Shown: in pieces, positions 1 through 6,649 of the stretch
Numbering within the stretch: the stretch's first letter is position 1
Layout: each line of letters starts with the position of its first letter
Origin: Agrobacterium larrymoorei
GTDB lineage: Bacteria > Pseudomonadota > Alphaproteobacteria > Rhizobiales > Rhizobiaceae
Direction of reading: 5' to 3'
DNA: 64,000 nt
Assembly: GCF_005145045.1 (NCBI RefSeq)
Contig: NZ_CP039691.1
Span: 324,001-388,000, forward strand
Made by a program: the position numbers and the translations under genes
The notes under the pieces: model-generated
What the model was told of the DNA's origin: nothing
The model's database searches: none
Seen by the model: the letters and a program-made list of their open reading frames with translations, nothing else

Positions 1-1
1 C

Positions 2-1036
2 ACCGGTTCGGGTAAGTCTGTTGCCATCAACACCATGATCCTGTCGCTGACCTACCGCATGACGCCGGAACAGTGCCGCCTGATCATGATCGATCCGAAA
101 ATGCTCGAACTGTCGATCTATGACGGCATTCCGCATCTTCTCTCTCCCGTTGTTACCGATCCGAAGAAGGCCGTCGTTGCGCTGAAATGGACAGTGCGCG
201 AGATGGAAGAACGCTACAAGAAAATGTCCAAGATCGGCGTTCGCAACATCGATGGCTTCAATACCCGTGTCCAGCAGGCGCTGGACAAGGGCGAAGTGCT
301 GACGAGAACCGTGCAGACCGGTTTCGACCGCCAGACCGGCGAAGCTATGTATGAGACGGAAGAGTTCGATCTGAAGCCGTTGCCCTATATCGTCGTCATT
401 ATCGACGAAATGGCGGACCTGATGATGGTCGCGGGCAAGGATATCGAAGGTGCCGTGCAGCGTCTGGCGCAGATGGCGCGCGCCGCGGGCATCCACGTCA
501 TCATGGCGACACAGCGTCCTTCTGTCGACGTCATCACCGGCACGATCAAGGCCAACTTCCCGACCCGTATCTCCTTCCAGGTCACCTCAAAGATCGATAG
601 CCGCACCATTCTCGGCGAGCAGGGTGCCGAACAGCTGCTCGGCATGGGCGATATGCTCTACATGGCCGGTGGCGGGCGTATCCAGCGTGTCCACGGGCCA
701 TTCGTTTCGGACAATGAGGTCGACGAAATCGTTGCCTACCTCAAGAGCCAGGGCTCGCCAGATTATCTCGAAGCGATTACCGAGGAAGATGAGGACGAGG
801 ATGGTGGCGGTCCTGCGGGAACCGGCAACATGGCCGAATCCGATGATCCTTACGATCAGGCCGTGGCCGTCGTTCTTCGAGATGGCAAGGCATCGACGTC
901 TTACGTCCAGCGGCGTCTGGGCATCGGTTACAACCGCGCAGCCTCGCTGATCGAGCGCATGGAACAGGAAGGCATTATCGGCCCTGCCAACCATGCCGGA
1001 AAACGTGAAATTCTCGTACCCACCGAAAGTGATTAG
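2..1036 (+). CDS. ftsK: DNA translocase FtsK, C-terminal part (5' end outside window)
   Basis: Hexameric ATP-driven DNA pump that clears the chromosome terminus from the division septum and activates dimer resolution. The gene enters the window already open: the first codons read [12 protein letters not shown], which is the Walker A loop, so at least the membrane domain, linker and alpha domain lie upstream. About 344 residues are present. Walker B is in [15 protein letters not shown] near residue 130 of the visible part. An acidic linker ([11 protein letters not shown]) separates the motor from the C-terminal winged-helix gamma domain ([20 protein letters not shown] to the end), which in FtsK reads KOPS polarity sequences. 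The gamma domain marks it as FtsK/SpoIIIE type. The function is certain; only the N-terminus is missing because of the window edge. Confidence 0.95.
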   Translation, partial: TGSGKSVAINTMILSLTYRMTPEQCRLIMIDPKMLELSIYDGIPHLLSPVVTDPKKAVVALKWTVREMEERYKKMSKIGVRNIDGFNTRVQQALDKGEVLTRTVQTGFDRQTGEAMYETEEFDLKPLPYIVVIIDEMADLMMVAGKDIEGAVQRLAQMARAAGIHVIMATQRPSVDVITGTIKANFPTRISFQVTSKIDSRTILGEQGAEQLLGMGDMLYMAGGGRIQRVHGPFVSDNEVDEIVAYLKSQGSPDYLEAITEEDEDEDGGGPAGTGNMAESDDPYDQAVAVVLRDGKASTSYVQRRLGIGYNRAASLIERMEQEGIIGPANHAGKREILVPTESD

Positions 1037-1201
1037 TGCTGAAGGACGGGGTGTTTGCCCGGAGTGGTTAAGGACAAAAGAAGGGCATCGTCCTTCACGG
1101 TAATGTCAGCAACCAAGACAGGGTTCCAGCGTTATAGCCAACGCTCTACGTCATGAAGCCGCCGCGTTTTCGGCACATGGGATGCGATGAAGGAGAATAA
1201 A

Positions 1202-1876
1202 ATGAAGAATACCACCTCGGTCGTTTCAGCGCAGAATCCCGGCCTCGAGAACAACATGACGCGCCGCGGTGTGATGACCCTGTTTTCCGCCGCTGCCGCC
1301 TTCGCAGCTTTCCAGCCGATGAGCGCTTTCGCGCAGGGCGCAGCAGAGGGCGCAACCGCCCAGAAGATCGCAAGCCACTTCTCTTCCGTCAAAACCATGA
1401 TGGGCGAGTTCGTGCAGTTCGGCCCGCGCGGTGAGCAGACCGGCGGCAAATTCTACATCGCCCGCCCCGGCAAGCTGCGCTTCAACTACGAAGATCCGTC
1501 CCCTATGCGCGTCATCGCCGATGGCCGCAATGTCGTTATCGGCAACATGAAGCTGAAGACCTGGGATCTCTATCCGCTGTCCAAGACGCCGCTCAGCCTG
1601 CTGCTGTCGGACAAGATCGACCTGAGCAACCAGAAGGTCCGGGACGTCAAGGAAGAGTCCGATCTGATCACGATCGTTCTCGGTGACAAGAGCGTATTCG
1701 GCGATTCCACCATCACCTTGATGTTCGATCCGAAGACCTTCGATCTGCGCCAGTGGACGACGACGGATGCCCAGAACAAGGACACCACTGTCATGATCTT
1801 CAACGTGCAGAGCGGCGTCAGCCTGGACGACAAGGTTTTTGCCATCAATTACGAAGAAGTTCGCGGTCGCGGTTGA
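1202..1876 (+). CDS. lolA: LolA-like outer-membrane lipoprotein carrier protein
   Basis: Periplasmic chaperone-type protein of the LolA family, expected to carry lipoproteins from LolCDE across the periplasm. The mature part shows the usual features: a helix that begins the barrel (AQKIASHFSSVKTMMGEFVQ), the F..P.RGEQTGGKFYIARPGKLRFNYEDP strand pair, and a C-terminal half-barrel. I start at the ATG at 1202, because AAGGAG (1190-1195) sits six bases before it; an in-frame ATG at 1187 overlaps that site. The N-terminus is long: about 18 residues precede a twin-arginine stretch (MTRRGVMTLFSAAAAFAAF) and an AFAQ cleavage site, so export could be by Tat or Sec. It follows ftsK by 165 bp, a gap holding an imperfect long stem (GAAGGACG 1041-1048 with CGTCCTTC 1089-1096). 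Confidence 0.85.
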   Translation: MKNTTSVVSAQNPGLENNMTRRGVMTLFSAAAAFAAFQPMSAFAQGAAEGATAQKIASHFSSVKTMMGEFVQFGPRGEQTGGKFYIARPGKLRFNYEDPSPMRVIADGRNVVIGNMKLKTWDLYPLSKTPLSLLLSDKIDLSNQKVRDVKEESDLITIVLGDKSVFGDSTITLMFDPKTFDLRQWTTTDAQNKDTTVMIFNVQSGVSLDDKVFAINYEEVRGRG

Positions 1877-1964
1877 TGCGGACTGGGCGATAGAAAAAGA
1901 TTTCTGTTTCAAGCCCAATGTTATAAGCCTGCCTCCACCTTCTGAAGGATGACGGAGCGCAGGC

Positions 1965-2768
1965 ATGACTTTCTCGATAACCACCTGGAACATCAACTCG
2001 GTGCGGCTCCGCATGCCCATCGTGGAACAGTTTCTCGTGCGTTACAAACCCGATGTTCTGTGCCTGCAAGAGACGAAGTGCCCGAATGGCGAGTTTCCGC
2101 TGAAGCCTTTGAGAGCGCTTGGATATGATCACGTCATCATCCACGGTCAGAAAGGCTATCACGGCGTTGCAATTGCCTCGAAACTGCCGCTGACCGAAGA
2201 TCATCGGCAGGACTATTGCGGCGTGGGCGACGCACGCCATATCTCCGCAATCGTGCAGGTCGGCAACCGTCGCATCCGCCTCCACAATTTCTATGTCCCT
2301 GCGGGTGGCGACGAGCCGGATCGCTCGATCAATCCGAAATTCGGTCACAAGCTGGATTTCGTCGAGGAGATGCAGGCACTAAGTGCCGATGGCGTCCCGG
2401 GAACCTCGTCCATTCTTGTTGGTGATCTCAATATCGCGCCACTCGAAAACGATGTCTGGTCTCACAAGCAGCTGCTGAAGATCGTCAGCCATACGCCTGT
2501 CGAAACCGAAGGCCTGTTGGACATTATGAAACGCGGCAACTGGCTCGATCTGATGCGGCTCAACGTTCCAGAAACAGAAAAAATCTACACGTGGTGGAGC
2601 TACCGCGCGAAAGATTGGGAAGCCGCCAACCGTGGCCGCCGCCTCGACCATATCTGGTCATCGCAGGATCTGGGTCCATCGCTCGATCGCATCGAAATCC
2701 TGAAGGAAGCCCGCGGCTGGAACAGACCGTCCGATCATGTTCCGGTGACGGCGCACTTCAAGTTCTAA
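1965..2768 (+). CDS. xthA: Exodeoxyribonuclease III (AP endonuclease)
   Basis: Class II apurinic/apyrimidinic endonuclease and 3'-5' exonuclease of base-excision repair, endonuclease/exonuclease/phosphatase fold, 267 residues (normal length). Motifs run in family order: WNINSVR at the N-terminus, LQETK with the metal-binding Glu, VGDLNIAP with catalytic Asp and Asn, RRLDHIW, and the terminal SDHVPVTAHF with the catalytic Asp-His pair. The start lies 88 bp after lolA with GGATGACGGAGCG upstream. It converges on hicB, leaving only 13 bp between the two stop codons. Confidence 0.95.
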   Translation: MTFSITTWNINSVRLRMPIVEQFLVRYKPDVLCLQETKCPNGEFPLKPLRALGYDHVIIHGQKGYHGVAIASKLPLTEDHRQDYCGVGDARHISAIVQVGNRRIRLHNFYVPAGGDEPDRSINPKFGHKLDFVEEMQALSADGVPGTSSILVGDLNIAPLENDVWSHKQLLKIVSHTPVETEGLLDIMKRGNWLDLMRLNVPETEKIYTWWSYRAKDWEAANRGRRLDHIWSSQDLGPSLDRIEILKEARGWNRPSDHVPVTAHFKF

Positions 2769-2781
2769 TCAGTTTTTGCGA

Positions 2782-3183
2782 TCAGGCACTCGCAGAGGAG
2801 ATTTCGTGTTTCGCGGCGCGCGCCAGGAAGCCCGAACGGGTCAATCCGTGCGCTTGTGCGTAAGCATCGATGTCCCGCAGAACGTCTTCAGGCAAGGTGA
2901 TGTTAAGGCGAACGGCTCTCTTGCTCTCGGACTTCAGCGAAACGAGGATTGCGACAGCCTTTTTGTTTTCGCCATCTTTCATAACGTCATCCAGACTCGA
3001 TGGCTCGGGAATGGCGTCGCCATCTTCCAGCAGCCCCTCGACATGAAGGGATAGCGCTTCCTCGGCCATCAGACGTGCGTCATCCAAATCCGTTCCAGCA
3101 GTCACGACGCCTGGGAAGTCGGGGAACGATACTCCGTAATCGCTATCAGCGTGCTTGTGGATCAGTCCGATGTAATTCCGCAT
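2782..3183 (-). CDS. hicB: HicB-type antitoxin with RHH domain
   Basis: Antitoxin of a type II HicAB module, 133 residues. The N-terminal half is the degenerate RNase-H-like HicB fold (YGVSFPDFPGVVTAGTDLDD, then an amphipathic helix with EALSLHVEGLLEDG). The C-terminal half is a ribbon-helix-helix DNA-binding segment (RAVRLNITLPEDVLRDIDAYA). RHH-type HicB proteins bind their own promoter, and a perfect dyad overlaps the hicA start at 3349-3364. It lies 4 bp downstream of hicA in the same transcript, the usual toxin-first order. All expected segments appear intact, in contrast to the toxin. Confidence 0.88.
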   Translation of the reverse strand: MRNYIGLIHKHADSDYGVSFPDFPGVVTAGTDLDDARLMAEEALSLHVEGLLEDGDAIPEPSSLDDVMKDGENKKAVAILVSLKSESKRAVRLNITLPEDVLRDIDAYAQAHGLTRSGFLARAAKHEISSASA

Positions 3184-3187
3184 GTCA

Positions 3188-3349
3188 CTACCTCAGTTTC
3201 AACCCGGCCTGCTTCTCTATGCTTTTAAGCGTACCGATGGGCAAGTCTCTCTTGGGATGCGGGACGGTGACACGTCCGGGTTTCGAAGCATGCTTGAACT
3301 GGACATGACTGCCCTTGCGAAGTGCCGCTATAATATCAGTGCTCTTCAT
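3188..3349 (-). CDS. hicA: HicA-like toxin, short form with probable internal in-frame deletion
   Basis: Small double-stranded-RNA-binding-fold protein (53 residues), normally an mRNA interferase. It begins MKSTDIIAALRKGSHVQFKH and ends GTLKSIEKQAGLKLR, both halves matching ordinary HicA. The catalytic His sits in GSH. Family members I know carry roughly nine to ten residues of the type xDGWxxVxQ between the first helix (IIAAL) and KGSH. Here AAL is followed directly by RKGSH, so the first beta strand seems to be missing while the frame is kept. It may therefore be inactive or weak, explaining survival of the locus. Comparison with close relatives would show whether the loss is a recent 27-30 bp deletion. 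Confidence 0.75.
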   Translation of the reverse strand: MKSTDIIAALRKGSHVQFKHASKPGRVTVPHPKRDLPIGTLKSIEKQAGLKLR

Positions 3350-3364
3350 GTGTATAAATACACA
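3349..3364. promoter_or_regulatory. Perfect dyad at hicA start, likely HicB operator
   Basis: TGTGTATAAATACACA is two perfect 7-bp arms around AA, touching the hicA start codon. Its place fits autorepression by the HicB ribbon-helix-helix domain; assignment is by position only. Confidence 0.6.
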
Positions 3365-3428
3365 ACATTGGAGTTTTGTGTCAATTGGAGCAAGAGCGCC
3401 TCGTTCGGCTAAATGTTATAAAAATAAT

Positions 3429-3884
3429 TCAGATAAACCGCCCCTGCATCGCCACAGCACCTGAAGCAAGTGCGGCGATGTTGCCTTTGATCCTTGAAAA
3501 GACAACGTCGGCGACATCCGGGAATTCTTCCACCATGCGATGGAAGAGGATGCGGGTGATGCGGATGACTTCGGAATCCTCTTTGGCAATGGCTGTGAAT
3601 TTGCGTTCGCACAGCGTGAAAAGAGCAAGTTCCGAAAGCATGGTGCCGTTGCCGGTGGTGGCCTTGATGGTTGCCTTGCCGTCGCGCTCGCCGCTCCAGA
3701 GATCGAAGCTGCCGCGTGCGATGACGAAGGCGCATTCGGCTGGCGAGTGCTCGCGAAACAGGGCCTGTCCCTCGGCAATCTTGCGCTTCTCTGCGCCAAA
3801 AGCGATCAGCCGCAGCTGGTCATCGGTAAAGCCCTGAAAGAGCGGCACCTGCGCGAGAAGCTGAATGTCGTCCGTTAGAGCCAT
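3429..3884 (-). CDS. Stand-alone cyclic nucleotide-binding (cNMP) domain protein
   Basis: 151 residues that are essentially one CAP/CRP-type cyclic-nucleotide-binding beta barrel. The phosphate-binding-cassette region is recognisable in GTMLSELALFTLCERKFTA (around residues 80-98), followed by the C-helix. There is no helix-turn-helix and no transmembrane segment, so this is a sensor domain without an attached output, not a complete Crp/Fnr activator. Members of this type in rhizobia are usually annotated cyclic nucleotide-binding domain-containing protein; ligand and partner are unknown. It lies about 140 bp downstream of the response regulator on the same strand and could share its transcript. 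Confidence 0.8.
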   Translation of the reverse strand: MALTDDIQLLAQVPLFQGFTDDQLRLIAFGAEKRKIAEGQALFREHSPAECAFVIARGSFDLWSGERDGKATIKATTGNGTMLSELALFTLCERKFTAIAKEDSEVIRITRILFHRMVEEFPDVADVVFSRIKGNIAALASGAVAMQGRFI

Positions 3885-4026
3885 GGCGCTGTCACCTCAA
3901 GAAGCTGGACCCGGCCTGCCGGGAAAGGCAGACAGGAAAAGAGCGTCTCCATCGGCATGACGAAGACGCTCTCTGGTTTTCGATCAAAAGCGAGCGCGAG
4001 ACAAGACCAGGCGCGGAAGTTCACGT

Positions 4027-4710
4027 TCAAGGAACGATCTTGTAACCGCCGTTTTCCGTCACCAGGATTTCGGCGTTGGATGGGTCGCGTTCGATTTTCT
4101 GGCGCAGGCGATAGACGTGCGTTTCGAGCGTATGCGTGGTGACGCCGGAATTGTAGCCCCATACCTCTTCCAGCAGAACATCGCGCGTAACCACCGTGCT
4201 TCCAGCGCGGTAAAGATAGCGGATGATCGCAGCTTCCTTCTCCGTCAGACGGATTTTCTTGCCGTCTTCGGTGGTCAGAAGCTTCTGGCTCGGCTTGAAC
4301 TGGTAGGGGCCGACAGTGAAAACGGCATCTTCGCTCTGTTCATATTGGCGCAGCTGCGCGCGGATGCGTGCCAGAAGTACGGCAAAGCGGAAGGGCTTCG
4401 TGACATAGTCGTTGGCGCCGGCTTCCAGACCGAGGATCGTGTCTGAATCGGTATCATGGCCGGTGAGCATGATGATCGGAGCCTTGAAGCCGTTCTTGCG
4501 CATAAGCTTGACGGCCTCGCGGCCATCCATATCAGGCAGACCAACATCCATGATCAGCAGATCGACTTGCGCGGATTTGGTTGTCTGAATGGCAGAATTG
4601 GCGTTCGCCCCGGTCAAAAGCGAGAATTCTTCATAGGGAGACAATTGCTCCGCAAGGGTCTCACGCAGGTCGTCATCGTCATCTACCAGAAGCAGTGTAC
4701 GGGCCGTCAT
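4027..4710 (-). CDS. cenR: CenR-like OmpR-family response regulator
   Basis: Two-component transcription factor, about 227 residues from the chosen start. The receiver domain has the acidic cluster LLLVDDDDDLRE, the phospho-acceptor Asp in LLIMDVGLPDMDG, the Thr of IIMLTGHD and the Lys of YVTKPFRF. The C-terminal OmpR-type winged helix ends in THTLETHVYRLRQKIE and a GGYKIVP terminus. I start at MTARTLLLVDDD (4710) because an upstream in-frame ATG at 4776 adds 22 residues unlike the family. The sequence resembles CenR, an envelope-related regulator essential in Caulobacter; the name is by recognition and moderately certain. No histidine kinase is adjacent. It is divergent from the YkuD-domain gene. 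Confidence 0.75.
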   Translation of the reverse strand: MTARTLLLVDDDDDLRETLAEQLSPYEEFSLLTGANANSAIQTTKSAQVDLLIMDVGLPDMDGREAVKLMRKNGFKAPIIMLTGHDTDSDTILGLEAGANDYVTKPFRFAVLLARIRAQLRQYEQSEDAVFTVGPYQFKPSQKLLTTEDGKKIRLTEKEAAIIRYLYRAGSTVVTRDVLLEEVWGYNSGVTTHTLETHVYRLRQKIERDPSNAEILVTENGGYKIVP

Positions 4711-4853
4711 GGGATATCTCAGCCTTTCTTTTTCATATTCATAAACCAATTCAGCGGTTTGCGCGCTCCGCGTCAACCCTTTGTGAAGCGATTAGGAAGT
4801 GCTATGACGTCACGTCGATGCATCTTCAAAGCAAAATCTCGTGAAAAAGAGTG

Positions 4854-5399
4854 ATGGTCAGCAAGACTAACCCGCAAAAGTCATCGTTAAAACTGCTCGT
4901 TCGCCCCGCACCGCGAAATAAAAGTAGAGCTATCGTTCAGTTTGGTCATCTAACGTTTCACGCTGCAATTGGTCGCAATGGCCGCACAGCATTGAAGCGC
5001 GAAGGTGACGGCAAGACGCCGATCGCGTCCGTGCCTCTGCTTTACGGATTTTATCGTGGAGATCGTGTTCGCGGACTGCAAACATCGCTTGCGATGTATC
5101 CCACTGCGAAAAACATGCTTTGGTGCGACGCGCCGCGCGATCCGAATTATAATCGTCTGGTCAGGGTGCCGTTCAAACCAAGCCATGAGGAAATGCAGCG
5201 GCACGACGGGCTTTACGATGTCTGCCTTGTGCTCGACTGGAACATCAGCGACCGGCGACGCAACCTCGGTTCGGCAATATTCATGCACATGATCAGGCCG
5301 GGATATGAGCCGACGGCTGGGTGCGTCGCTCTTCACCCTAAGGATATGAGGCGCATACTTCCTTATTTGCGGAAGGGGCGGGTTCTTCAGGTTCTCTGA
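4854..5399 (+). CDS. L,D-transpeptidase (YkuD) family protein
   Basis: YkuD-fold protein of about 181 residues. The catalytic signature is near the C-terminus in HMIRPGYEPTAGCVAL, giving the His and the nucleophilic Cys of L,D-transpeptidases, which make 3-3 cross-links in peptidoglycan or anchor proteins to it. The N-terminus (MVSKTNPQKSSLKLLVRPAP) is basic, without a hydrophobic signal peptide or lipobox, so export is not evident from this frame. A GTG at 4851 is an alternative start. It is divergently transcribed from the CenR-like regulator, a context that fits envelope control, and ends at a strong bidirectional terminator. Confidence 0.82.
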   Translation: MVSKTNPQKSSLKLLVRPAPRNKSRAIVQFGHLTFHAAIGRNGRTALKREGDGKTPIASVPLLYGFYRGDRVRGLQTSLAMYPTAKNMLWCDAPRDPNYNRLVRVPFKPSHEEMQRHDGLYDVCLVLDWNISDRRRNLGSAIFMHMIRPGYEPTAGCVALHPKDMRRILPYLRKGRVLQVL

Positions 5400-5476
5400 A
5401 AAGCGGAAGAGATGTAAGCCATCTGGAAATTCCGAAATGGGTTATTCCACATAACCGCCATCTTTGCCGTAGAAAC

Positions 5477-5508
5477 AAAAAACCCGCCACGAAGCGGGCG
5501 GGTTTTTT
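5477..5508. terminator. Bidirectional Rho-independent terminator
   Basis: A 12-bp perfect stem (AAAAAACCCGCC with GGCGGGTTTTTT) around an eight-base loop, placed between the convergent YkuD-domain gene and carD. It has a T-run on either strand. Confidence 0.9.
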
Positions 5509-5531
5509 GACATGATGGTTTCGAAGATACC

Positions 5532-6104
5532 TTATGCGGCTTCTTCTTCTGGTGCGTCGTCTTCCTCGACAGCCTTGCCGCGCTTGGGGCCCTTGTTGAG
5601 ATTGACTTCAACGAGGCGAACGGCTTCGGTCTCGGACATCTTGTTCACGGCTGCGATTTCGCGGGCCATGCGATCAAGTGCAGCTTCGTAAAGCTGGCGC
5701 TCGGAGTAAGACTGCTCAGGCTGGTTTTCGGCGCGATAGAGATCGCGAACCACTTCTGCGATGGCGATCAGATCGCCGGAATTGATTTTGGCATCATATT
5801 CCTGCGCGCGACGCGACCACATGGTGCGCTTGACGCGAGCCTTGCCCTGAACAACCTTCAGCGCGCGCTCGACGAAATCCCCTTCGGACAGCTTGCGCAT
5901 GCCAATGCTCACAGCTTTTGCCACTGGAACCTTGAGGCGCATCTTGTCTTTTTCGAAATCGATGACGAAAAGCTCGAGCTTCATGCCCGCAACTTCCTGT
6001 TCTTCGATGGCCGAAATAGTGCCGACGCCGTGAGCGGGATAAACGATCGCTTCACCGGTCTTGAAACCGTGACGCGCTGGAGATTTCTTCTGCTGGGTCG
6101 TCAT
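5532..6104 (-). CDS. carD: CarD family transcriptional regulator
   Basis: RNA-polymerase-binding global regulator, 190 residues. The N-terminal RNAP-interaction domain (Tudor-like) reads FKTGEAIVYPAHGVGTISAIEEQEVAGMKL. The helical C-terminal domain with the conserved Trp (KRTMWSRRAQEYDAKINSGD) follows; it contacts the upstream edge of the open promoter bubble in characterised CarD proteins. The tail is acidic (EEDDAPEEEAA). AGGGAG lies about 13 bases before the ATG. A 545-bp region separates it from the divergent glutamate dehydrogenase gene, long enough to hold independent promoters. Confidence 0.93.
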   Translation of the reverse strand: MTTQQKKSPARHGFKTGEAIVYPAHGVGTISAIEEQEVAGMKLELFVIDFEKDKMRLKVPVAKAVSIGMRKLSEGDFVERALKVVQGKARVKRTMWSRRAQEYDAKINSGDLIAIAEVVRDLYRAENQPEQSYSERQLYEAALDRMAREIAAVNKMSETEAVRLVEVNLNKGPKRGKAVEEDDAPEEEAA

Positions 6105-6649
6105 TCGTTCTAAAAACTCCCTGTTACATACACCCGGGGGTCGCCGGGGTCGGGTCGGTCAGGCCCGGATGAGACGGGGGAAAGCCGTCAGGTGACTCCA
6201 CACTGGTCCAGCCGTGCACGCAAAAAGAAACCATCTCGCAATTCGGAATTCGATAACACAAAAGTTGGATATGTCACGGAAACCGCGTGCAATTGATGAT
6301 TTGCTTTCGTGGTGTTTTTGGGCACGCAAATGCCACGCTGTGGATCAGTTTTTTCTGTCTACCACAAAAATACGTGGAAATCAATAATTTGCTTCTACCG
6401 TGACTCTGGAGTCACAATAGGGTCTACTGGTTATTAACAGTTTGTGCCAATTGCAATGTCGTAAACGCATAACTCAGAAAGAAGTTGTGCATTAAATCGA
6501 ATGAAAATTTCTATCCTCGTCTAAAGGATCGATTGCCACTTAAACTATTCATAATTCCGCGCCAATATCCGATTCGAATTTTGTGAAAATGACCGCTTTT
6601 CGCGCATTTTCGCTGAGACCGAGCATCCTTTTGGAGGAAAAAAGGCAAA
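6105..6649. promoter_or_regulatory. 545-bp divergent intergenic region, carD / NAD-GDH
   Basis: No coding frame with a credible ribosome site is visible. The carD side (6120-6180) is G/C-rich; the GDH side is A/T-rich. A perfect dyad GTGACTCTGGAGTCAC (7-bp arms, 2-bp spacer) lies at 6400-6415, about 235 bp before the GDH start, and is a reasonable operator candidate for an unknown factor. GGAGG precedes the GDH ATG. I cannot place a sigma-70 promoter with confidence. Confidence 0.5.

Noticed and set aside
1059..1080. tRNA-like stretch GCCCGGAGTGGTTAAGG
   Set aside because: It resembles a serine/leucine tRNA acceptor-D region, but no anticodon arm, T-arm with GGTTCGAATCC or CCA-side complement follows.
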